DNA of 11,946 nt from positions 1 through 11,946 of the forward strand of contig CAKZLS010000363.1 in NCBI GenBank assembly GCA_937127205.1, given 5' to 3'. Positions 6,530 to 11,946 of the stretch are shown in pieces. The DNA is from an uncultured Rhodospirillales bacterium (GTDB lineage Bacteria; Pseudomonadota; Alphaproteobacteria; Rhodospirillales; Defluviicoccaceae). The notes beneath the pieces were generated by a model. That model saw nothing but the letters and a program-made list of their open reading frames with translations, was not told where the DNA came from and made no database searches. Within the stretch, counting starts at the first letter, position 1. Each line of letters begins with the position of its first letter. The position numbers and the translations under genes were made by a program.

Positions 6530-8080
6530 TTAAGCGGAGAGGGCGCTCGGCGCGGTCTTTTCCCGTTTAACCATGAGCTTGTTCAAAGCATTCAAATATG
6601 CCCTAACAGAGGCGACTACTGTATCGGTATCGGCCCCTTGGCCGTTGACAGTGCGCCCGTTTTCCTCCAGGCGAACAGTCACCTCTGCTTGAGCGTCGGT
6701 TCCTCCGGTAACGGCATGAACCTGATACAACTGCAGTCGCGCATCCGTCGGAAACAGTTCCTTGATACACCGGAAGACCGAATCGACCGGACCGTCGCCG
6801 GCCGATTCGCAGCCGCGGACGTCACCGTCGACATCCAGTTCCATTGCCGCCTTGGATTTGCGGGTGCCGCATTCGACCGCCAGAGACACCAGCTTCACAC
6901 GGTCGTTGACGCGAAACACTGCGTCGTCGACAAGCGCAATCACATCTTCGTCGAACACCTCTTTTTTTGCGTCCGCCAAAGCCTTGAACCGGCTGAACAC
7001 GTCGCTCAATGCGTTGTCACCCAAATCATAGCCCAACTCCGTCAGCTTTTCGCGAAATGCGTGGCGGCCGGAATGCTTGCCGAGGACCAGCTTCGACTTC
7101 GTCAAGCCCACCGAATCCGGTGTCATGATTTCATAGGTGCCGGCGTGCTTCAGCATGCCATCTTGGTGAATGCCGGACTCGTGAGCGAACGCATTGGCGC
7201 CGACAATGGCCTTGTTGGGCTGGACGACGAAACCGGTAACCGCTGAAACCAGCCGCGACGCGCGCATGATGTTCTCCGAACGGATCGTGGTGAAATAGGG
7301 ACCATGATCCGGTCGGGTTTTAAACGCCATGACGATTTCTTCCATCGCGGCGTTTCCCGCTCTCTCGCCCAGGCCATTAATGGTGCATTCCACCTGCCGG
7401 GCGCCTGCGCGAACCGCAGCCAGCGAATTGGCGACCGCCAAGCCCAAATCGTTGTGGCAATGTACCGAAATTATCGCCTTGTCGATGTTGGGAACGCGGT
7501 TCCGCAGCATGTCGATAATCCCGGCGAATTCGTCCGGTACCGAATAGCCAACGGTGTCGGGAATATTGATCGTTCCCGCCCCCGCGTCGATCGCCGCCTC
7601 GACGCAGCGGCAAAGAAAATCATGCTCGGTCCGCGAACCGTCCTCGCATGACCACTCTACGTCTTCCGTAAAACGGCGAGCGTGCCTGACGCTGTCTAGC
7701 ACCGCCGCGTGGACGTCGTCCGGCTCCATTTGCAGCTTGTGCTTCATGTGGAGCGGACTAGTGGAAATGAAGGTGTGGATCCGCCCACGCCGTGCCGGCT
7801 TGATGGCCTCGGCAGCGCGTTCGATGTCGCCGCGGGTAGCGCGGCTCAGGCCGCAGACCGTCGATTCGGTCACGACCTTGGATATTTCCCGGACCGCCTC
7901 GAAATCGCCGTTGGACGCAATCGGGAAGCCGGCCTCGATCACGTCGACGCCCATCTCCTCGAGAACCCGGGCGATTCGCAGCTTTTCTTCTAGGTTCATC
8001 GAAGCGCCAGGCGACTGCTCGCCGTCGCGCAAGGTGGTGTCGAATATGATAACGCGGTTGGTATCTATGTCTTTGTTCAT
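6530..8080 (-). CDS. leuA: 2-isopropylmalate synthase
   Basis: LeuA condenses acetyl-CoA with 2-ketoisovalerate, the first committed step of leucine synthesis, in the cytoplasm. The 516-residue enzyme has the full long-form layout: a TIM-barrel catalytic domain with FDTTLRDGEQSPG (13-25, metal ligand D14), HCHND (metal ligands H207 and H209) and NGLGERAGNAAMEE (235-248, metal ligand N243); a linker subdomain with SGIHQDG (302-308) and KLVLGKHSGRH (330-340); and a C-terminal leucine-sensing dimer domain (about 380-505), so feedback inhibition by leucine is expected. The ATG at 8080 is chosen because AAGGA lies eight bases upstream and the family normally starts shortly before the first beta strand; an in-frame start at 8146 would add 22 unrelated residues and read into a leader hairpin. 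The 5' leader looks regulatory. Confidence 0.97.
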   Translation of the reverse strand: MNKDIDTNRVIIFDTTLRDGEQSPGASMNLEEKLRIARVLEEMGVDVIEAGFPIASNGDFEAVREISKVVTESTVCGLSRATRGDIERAAEAIKPARRGRIHTFISTSPLHMKHKLQMEPDDVHAAVLDSVRHARRFTEDVEWSCEDGSRTEHDFLCRCVEAAIDAGAGTINIPDTVGYSVPDEFAGIIDMLRNRVPNIDKAIISVHCHNDLGLAVANSLAAVRAGARQVECTINGLGERAGNAAMEEIVMAFKTRPDHGPYFTTIRSENIMRASRLVSAVTGFVVQPNKAIVGANAFAHESGIHQDGMLKHAGTYEIMTPDSVGLTKSKLVLGKHSGRHAFREKLTELGYDLGDNALSDVFSRFKALADAKKEVFDEDVIALVDDAVFRVNDRVKLVSLAVECGTRKSKAAMELDVDGDVRGCESAGDGPVDSVFRCIKELFPTDARLQLYQVHAVTGGTDAQAEVTVRLEENGRTVNGQGADTDTVVASVRAYLNALNKLMVKREKTAPSALSA

Positions 8081-8083
8081 GGG

Positions 8084-8232
8084 GTCGATCCTTCGATCAA
8101 ACAGGTGCACCGTGTGTGGGAATTTTTGACCACCTCCCCTGAACACTCAATGCGCCGGAAACCGGCCCAGTTTTGAATGTTCAGGGGCACCTAAGTCGAA
8201 GGCCCCCGCCAGTCAGATGAAAAAGGATCAAC
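8084..8232 (-). promoter_or_regulatory. Candidate anti-Shine-Dalgarno pairing over leuA ribosome binding site
   Basis: In minus-strand RNA, GUUGAUCCUU (8232-8223) can pair along all ten positions with AAGGAUCGAC (8093-8084), with one G-U pair. The second segment contains the leuA ribosome binding site; the first spans the Thr-Leu-Ile-Leu codons of the upstream leader ORF. The pairing encloses the 8136-8187 hairpin, so both can form together. A ribosome stalled at those Leu codons would block it. The complementarity is seen in the sequence; the mechanism is inferred. Confidence 0.4.
8136..8187 (-). promoter_or_regulatory. Leader hairpin upstream of leuA (15-bp inverted repeat)
   Basis: CCCCTGAACACTCAA (8136-8150) and TTGAATGTTCAGGGG (8173-8187) are inverted copies with one mismatch. 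In minus-strand RNA the mismatch is a G-U pair, whereas on the other strand it would be C-A, which favours a role in the leuA transcript. The loop holds a nested GCCGG-AAA-CCGGC stem (8154-8166). The structure starts 56 bases before the leuA start and is not followed by a U-run. Its upstream arm also competes with a GGGGC/GCCCC stem (8202-8206 with 8184-8188), so two alternative folds share bases 8184-8187. Confidence 0.65.
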
Positions 8233-8309
8233 GTGCCACGCGCGCACGAAAAATGAGAACCGACTGTTCCCGAAATCTCGCTGTACCCGGGGCCGCACGT
8301 TTCCAACAT
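8181..8309 (-). CDS. Possible leucine-rich leader peptide of leuA
   Basis: A 42-codon ORF begins at ATG 8309 and ends at a TGA (8183-8181) inside the upstream arm of the leader hairpin. It starts MLETCGPGYS, and its last 16 residues are LILFHLTGGGLRLRCP, with five leucines and an isoleucine. The Leu codons are TTG, CTT, CTG, CTT and CTT, none of them the CTC that GC-rich genomes tend to use. The ribosome binding site is weak (a GAG about 11 bases upstream) and the ORF is longer than classical leader peptides. Position, codon content and the overlap of its stop with a hairpin fit an attenuator leader. It could also be a chance ORF, so confidence is moderate. Confidence 0.4.
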   Translation of the reverse strand: MLETCGPGYSEISGTVGSHFSCARGTLILFHLTGGGLRLRCP

Positions 8310-8383
8310 ATTCGCTACTCGACAATTGAACCGCAGTCGCAATTCTCGAGTATTCCCTGTTAAATTGAGGTTAATTGCAGACT

Positions 8384-8414
8384 ATTAAAAATAGTCGTAA
8401 CAGGCCATTGTCAA
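8384..8414 (-). promoter_or_regulatory. Candidate leuA promoter with overlapping palindrome
   Basis: The minus strand has a perfect -35 hexamer TTGACA (8414-8409) and a -10-like TTTAAT (8389-8384, five of six matches) with a long 19-base spacer; TATTTT at a 15-base spacer is an alternative. The palindrome GACTATTTTTAATAGTC (complement of 8380-8396, seven-base-pair arms) overlaps the -10 region and could be an operator. Transcription would begin near 8377, about 70 bases before the leader ORF and 300 before leuA. Confidence 0.45.
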
Positions 8415-8489
8415 CAGGAATGTCGCAAAAAAGCGGGATTGGGCCAGACCAGGGCTCAAAGCGTGGTTCAATCAGCGGCTGTCGAAGCT

Positions 8490-8729
8490 CTACGAATCGC
8501 TCAAGTGGCGTGCGACCAACTGCGAGTCCCGCAGCCGCCGCGAGACGATCCTCAGACTTGAGCTGCCGCCGTAACACTCCGCCGCGCCTTCCGACAGCCT
8601 GACGAAACCGGCGGCGACCACCTTGGCCGGTACAAAGCGCTGAGCCACGTCACTGTGATAGTAGGCCCGTGGGAAGATGACCGGCATCTCCCCATCTGGC
8701 CCGTTCACAACAATGTACTTCATCGCCAT
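8490..8729 (-). CDS. Small conserved-looking hypothetical protein
   Basis: This 79-residue protein is not assigned to a named family. It begins MAMKYIVVNGPDGEMPVIFP and continues with a VVAAGFVRLSEGAAECYGGS stretch (37-56), then a basic SLRIVSRRLRDSQ segment. It has no signal peptide, membrane segment or cysteine pair. The pattern (a short beta-strand start, VIFP, then V-AAGF) resembles small uncharacterised proteins I recall from alphaproteobacteria, but that is memory and not a search. The ATG at 8729 is chosen because GAGG lies seven bases upstream; ATG 8723 is possible. It starts 27 bases after the ilvC stop and is probably the last gene of the ilv transcript. A T6 run follows about 60 bases after its stop, without a clear stem. 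Confidence 0.75.
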   Translation of the reverse strand: MAMKYIVVNGPDGEMPVIFPRAYYHSDVAQRFVPAKVVAAGFVRLSEGAAECYGGSSSLRIVSRRLRDSQLVARHLSDS

Positions 8730-8756
8730 GGCGAAACCTCGCGATGAGGAAGTCTT

Positions 8757-9776
8757 TTAGTTCTTGGACTTGTCGACCAGCCGTCCGGCGGCAATCCACG
8801 GCATCATGCCACGCAGCTTTTCGCCGACAACCTCAATGTCGTGCTCGGCGGCGCGGCGGCGCATCGCCTTGAAGCTCGGGCGCCCAGCGGTGTTTTCCAG
8901 CATCCACTCACGAGCGAACCGTCCCGACTGAATATCGTCGAGCACTTCTTTCATACGCGCCTTGACCCCCTCATCGATGATCCTAGGACCACTGACGTAG
9001 TCGCCGTACTCGGCTGTATTGGAGATCGAATAACGCATATTGGCGATGCCGCCCTCGTAGATCAGGTCAACAATCAGCTTCACCTCGTGAAGGCACTCGA
9101 AATAGGCCATTTCCGGAGCGTATCCGGCCTCGATCAGCGTCTCGTATCCGGCGAGAATGAGCGATGTCAGTCCTCCGCACAACACCGACTGCTCGCCAAA
9201 CAGGTCGGTTTCGCACTCTTCGCGAAACGTCGTTTCGATCACACCCGAGCGGCCCGAGCCCAGGCCCGAAGCGTAAGACAAGGCCAATTCCAGGGCGTTG
9301 CCGCTGGCGTTCTGCTCCACAGCCACAAGCGACGGCACGCCGGCGCCCCGCAGATACTCGGAACGTACCGTATGGCCGGGCCCCTTGGGCGCGATCATGA
9401 ATACGTCTAGATCGGCGCGGGGTTCGATCAGCCTAAAATGAATGTTCAGTCCATGAGCAAAAGCCAGCGCCGCGCCTTGCTTTAGATTGTCGTGAAGATG
9501 ATCCGTGTACAGCTGCGCCTGCAGCTCGTCCGGGGTCAAGACCATCACGAGGTCAGCCCACTTCCCGGCGTCCGAAGGGCTTAATACCTTCAGTCCCTCG
9601 TTCTCGGCTTTCTGAATGCTTGCAGATCCAGGCCTCAGAGCGACGGCAACGTCGCTGACACCGCTGTCGCGCAGATTCAATGCATGGGCATGGCCTTGGC
9701 TGCCGTAGCCGATGATCGCCACCTTCTTCGCTTTGATGAGATTAACGTCGGCATCTCGATCGTAGTAAACGCGCAT
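8757..9776 (-). CDS. ilvC: Ketol-acid reductoisomerase (NADP+), class I
   Basis: IlvC converts 2-acetolactate (or 2-aceto-2-hydroxybutyrate) into the dihydroxy acid of the valine/leucine and isoleucine pathways, using NADPH and Mg2+. The 339-residue length is that of short class I enzymes. The Rossmann motif GYGSQGHAHA is at 23-32, and R48, S51 and S53 in LRPGSAS fit NADPH preference. Catalytic H108 lies in AFAHG. The metal ligands D191, E195, E227 and E231 are all present, as is substrate-binding S252. The ATG at 9776 is chosen because GGGAGGG lies about seven bases upstream; an in-frame TTG at 9791 would place that site inside the coding sequence. It follows ilvN after 32 bases and precedes the small hypothetical gene by 27, so it lies within the same ilv operon. 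Confidence 0.98.
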   Translation of the reverse strand: MRVYYDRDADVNLIKAKKVAIIGYGSQGHAHALNLRDSGVSDVAVALRPGSASIQKAENEGLKVLSPSDAGKWADLVMVLTPDELQAQLYTDHLHDNLKQGAALAFAHGLNIHFRLIEPRADLDVFMIAPKGPGHTVRSEYLRGAGVPSLVAVEQNASGNALELALSYASGLGSGRSGVIETTFREECETDLFGEQSVLCGGLTSLILAGYETLIEAGYAPEMAYFECLHEVKLIVDLIYEGGIANMRYSISNTAEYGDYVSGPRIIDEGVKARMKEVLDDIQSGRFAREWMLENTAGRPSFKAMRRRAAEHDIEVVGEKLRGMMPWIAAGRLVDKSKN

Positions 9777-9808
9777 TTTGATCCCTCCCAAATAAGCTGG
9801 GTCAATTG

Positions 9809-10321
9809 TTATATTGGCTCTGCCCCGCGGGCGATCGCGGCGACACCCGTGCGAGCGACATCGATGAGCCCCAAGGGCTTCATGAGATTGATGAAGGCAT
9901 CCACTTTACTTGTCTTGCCTACGATTTCGAAAACGAAGGACTCGTTGGTGCTGTCCATCACTTGGGCTCGGAAGATGGTGGCAATACGCAGGGCTTCAAC
10001 CCTGTGCTCGCCCTGGCCGCAAACCTTGATCAGCGCCATTTCGCGCTCTACATGATCGCCCTCGAGCGTGAGATCACTGATCTTATGGACGGGTACCAGC
10101 CGACCGAGCTGCGCCTTGATCTGCTCGATGATCATGGGCGTGCCCGATGTCACGATGGTGATCCGGGACAAATTCCCATGCGGATCGGTTTCCGCCACGG
10201 TCAGGCTTTCGATGTTGTATCCGCGCCCGGAAAACAAGCCGACGACCCGGGCGAGAACCCCGGGTTCGTTGTCGACGAGAACGGCGATAGTGTGTTGCTC
10301 TTCCCTCATGGGCTCCGGCAT
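9809..10321 (-). CDS. ilvN: Acetohydroxyacid synthase small (regulatory) subunit
   Basis: This subunit binds the large catalytic subunit, raises its activity and confers feedback inhibition, usually by valine. The 170-residue length is typical of the long IlvN/IlvH form. An N-terminal ACT domain (about 10-84) includes the effector-loop sequence VDNEPGVLARVVGLFSGRGY (16-35) and NIESLTVAETD. A second ferredoxin-like domain follows (about 90-165) with KVDAFINLMKPLGL (139-152). The ATG at 10321 has GGAG nine bases upstream; a second methionine at 10309 has the motif only three bases away, so the longer start is preferred. It lies between ilvB (128-base gap) and ilvC (32-base gap). I use ilvN because it pairs with this ilvB; ilvH is an equivalent name. 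Confidence 0.96.
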   Translation of the reverse strand: MPEPMREEQHTIAVLVDNEPGVLARVVGLFSGRGYNIESLTVAETDPHGNLSRITIVTSGTPMIIEQIKAQLGRLVPVHKISDLTLEGDHVEREMALIKVCGQGEHRVEALRIATIFRAQVMDSTNESFVFEIVGKTSKVDAFINLMKPLGLIDVARTGVAAIARGAEPI

Positions 10322-10449
10322 ATCTTAAGGCTCCAAGTAACGTTCCGGCGCTGGACGGCCGATGATCGATTAATGCTGTTTCGTTGCTGATCGGAAGTGA
10401 TGGCGGCGCTTGGCGCGCCGCCGCCGAGTTGTACGGTACTCGGAAGATC
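10322..10449 (-). other. ilvB-ilvN intercistronic region with strong hairpin
   Basis: GGCGGCGC (10402-10409) and GCGCCGCC (10415-10422) form a perfect eight-base-pair GC stem with a five-base loop, 27 bases after the ilvB stop. No U-run follows on the minus strand, so it is unlikely to terminate transcription; it may stabilise the upstream message or tune the ilvB:ilvN ratio. The ilvN ribosome binding site (GGAG) lies at the far end. No separate promoter is evident. Confidence 0.55.
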
Positions 10450-11946
10450 TTATACGAGAACCATGCCGTCTTCAGATACGGGCTTCTCGGATTTGTCGGC
10501 GGGCCCCATAAGCATCTCGTTGTGAGCGGCTCCGGACGGGATCATCGGGAAGCAGTTTTCCGCCTTGTCGACCCGGATGTCGGCGATAACCGCTTTATCC
10601 GTGGCCATCATCTCCTTGATGAGTCCATCCATATCGCCCGGCTTTTCAGCCCGCAGCCCCACGGCCCCGAAGGCCTCGGCGAGTTTCACGAAATCGGGCA
10701 GCGACGCCATGTAGCTCTCCGAGTAGCGGCCGCCATGAAGCAGTTCTTGCCACTGGCGCACCATGCCCATGTACTGGTTGTTGAGGATGAACACCTTTAC
10801 CGGCAGCCCGTATTGGGCGATGGTCGACATCTCCTGGATGTTCATCATGATCGACGCCTCGCCCGCGATATCCACTACCAAGGCGTCCGGGTGCGCCACC
10901 TGAACGCCCATGGCAGACGGTAGGCCGTAGCCCATCGTGCCAAGGCCGCCCGAGGTTAGCCACCGGTTCGGTTTCTCGAACCCGTAAAGCTGGGCCGCCC
11001 ACATCTGATGCTGCCCCACCTCGGTGGTGATATAAACGTCGTCGCGCCCCTTCGTCAGTTCATAGAGCCTCTGGATGGCATATTGAGGTTTGATCGTCGT
11101 GTCGTCCTGGACGAACGCCAAGCAATCGCGGCTCCGCCAGATATCGATCTTGTCCATCCACGCTGACAGCGCGCCCTTGTCGGATTTGCCGCCCTTGGCC
11201 TTCCAACCTTCGATCATCTGTTCGAGCACGCGTCCGGTATCGCCAATGATGCCGATATCCACCATCACGTTCTTGTTGATGGACGAGGGGTCGATGTCCA
11301 CATGGATCTTGGTCGAATTGGGCGAAAACGCGTTAAGTCGCCCGGTCACCCGGTCATCGAACCGCGATCCGATGGCGATCATCACATCGCACTCGTGCAT
11401 GGCCATGTTGGATTCGTAGGTGCCATGCATGCCGACCATGCCGAGGTATTGCGGATGCGACGCCGGCAGCGCGCCAAGACCCATCAGCGTTAGGGTGGTC
11501 GGAAATCCGGTCATATCCACAAGCTGGGTCAGCAACTCGGATGCGTGGGGGCCCGAGTTGACAATGCCGCCACCGCAGTAAAACAACGGCCGCTTGGCAT
11601 TGACCATGGCCTCCACCGCCGCCTCGATGTCCTGGGCGTTGCCGTCCACCTTGGGCCGATAGGTCTTGTGGGTGATGTCGTCCGGCGGAACGTACGAGCC
11701 GGTTCCCATGGTCACGTCCTTGGGCAGATCGATCAGCACCGGACCGGGGCGGCCGGTTCGGGCGATATGGAACGCCTTTTTCATGACCAGCGGCAAATCA
11801 TTGACATCCTTGACCAGGAAATTGTGCTTGGTGACCGGACGCGTAACGCCCACGACGTCGGCTTCCTGGAAGGCGTCGTTGCCGATGGCGGTGGTGGGCA
11901 CCTGCCCCGAGACAACAACCATCGGAACGCTGTCCATGTAAGCCGT
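10450..11946 (-). CDS. ilvB: Acetohydroxyacid synthase large subunit (5' end outside window)
   Basis: The catalytic subunit of acetohydroxyacid synthase joins two pyruvates, or pyruvate and 2-ketobutyrate, using thiamine diphosphate, Mg2+ and FAD. The 498 visible residues enter at TAYMDSVPMVVVSGQVPTTA and are open to the edge; about 80-95 N-terminal residues, with the cofactor-activating glutamate, are missing. Visible parts are the end of the first ThDP-fold domain, the middle FAD domain (including AIGSRFDDRVTGRL) and the C-terminal ThDP domain with TSGGLGTMGYGLPSAMG, LNNQYMGMVRQWQELLHGGR and the terminal PSGAAHNEM segment. The metal-binding motif usually written GDG or GDA reads GEAS here (Glu codon 10858-10860). 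The methionine at 11937 is internal and not a start. It leads the ilvBN-ilvC operon. Its upstream leader cannot be seen. Confidence 0.97.
   Translation of the reverse strand, partial: TAYMDSVPMVVVSGQVPTTAIGNDAFQEADVVGVTRPVTKHNFLVKDVNDLPLVMKKAFHIARTGRPGPVLIDLPKDVTMGTGSYVPPDDITHKTYRPKVDGNAQDIEAAVEAMVNAKRPLFYCGGGIVNSGPHASELLTQLVDMTGFPTTLTLMGLGALPASHPQYLGMVGMHGTYESNMAMHECDVMIAIGSRFDDRVTGRLNAFSPNSTKIHVDIDPSSINKNVMVDIGIIGDTGRVLEQMIEGWKAKGGKSDKGALSAWMDKIDIWRSRDCLAFVQDDTTIKPQYAIQRLYELTKGRDDVYITTEVGQHQMWAAQLYGFEKPNRWLTSGGLGTMGYGLPSAMGVQVAHPDALVVDIAGEASIMMNIQEMSTIAQYGLPVKVFILNNQYMGMVRQWQELLHGGRYSESYMASLPDFVKLAEAFGAVGLRAEKPGDMDGLIKEMMATDKAVIADIRVDKAENCFPMIPSGAAHNEMLMGPADKSEKPVSEDGMVLV

Noticed and set aside
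6422..7246. 274-codon plus-strand ORF opposite the 3' half of leuA
   Set aside because: Antisense shadow of LeuA; no recognisable motifs.
8427..8445. T6 run on the minus strand after the small hypothetical gene, possible ilv terminator
   Set aside because: No stable stem could be found immediately before the T-run, so the terminator call is unsupported.
8371..8577. 68-codon minus-strand ORF downstream of ilvC
   Set aside because: It overlaps the 79-codon gene in another frame. The latter has a better ribosome binding site and more protein-like sequence.
1..11946. Search for CRISPR arrays, tRNA genes, toxin-antitoxin pairs or phage genes
   Set aside because: No direct repeat series, cloverleaf, or paired small ORFs were seen; the window is dominated by housekeeping genes.

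Overview
This window reads as an ordinary chromosomal segment of a GC-rich alphaproteobacterium. It is most likely from the Rhodospirillales side, judged from how the protein sequences read and not from any search. Every convincing gene is on the minus strand, so transcription runs from base 11946 towards base 1. Two housekeeping modules lie in tandem and the 5' end of an insertion sequence sits at the low-coordinate edge.

Bases 11946 to about 8490 hold a branched-chain amino acid cluster: ilvB (acetohydroxyacid synthase large subunit, N-terminus outside the window), ilvN (its ACT regulatory subunit), ilvC (ketol-acid reductoisomerase) and a small unrecognised 79-residue gene. Bases 8414 to 6530 hold leuA (2-isopropylmalate synthase) and its leader. 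IlvBN and IlvC carry pyruvate towards 2-ketoisovalerate, which LeuA diverts to leucine. The roughly 330 bases before leuA are the most interesting part of the window. They hold a candidate promoter with a perfect TTGACA, a 42-codon leader ORF whose last 16 codons contain five leucine codons, two mutually exclusive hairpins, and a 10-base segment at the Leu codons that can pair with the leuA ribosome binding site. This looks like an uncharacterised leucine attenuation device, possibly acting on translation. No strong U-tract terminator is visible.

Bases 6406 to 750 hold the rod-shape (elongasome) operon in canonical order mreB-mreC-mreD-mrdA-rodA. MreB is the actin-like filament, MreC and MreD the envelope scaffold, PBP2 (mrdA) the transpeptidase and RodA the glycosyltransferase. 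The last four genes are tightly packed or overlapping. mreC appears to start at TTG.

Bases 1 to about 490 hold the 5' part of an IS256-family (mutator type) transposase gene, cut by the window edge, and a 19-bp inverted repeat in its upstream region that includes a perfect DnaA-box sequence. Bases 489 to 749 hold no gene I can support. No tRNA, rRNA, CRISPR array or defence system is seen.
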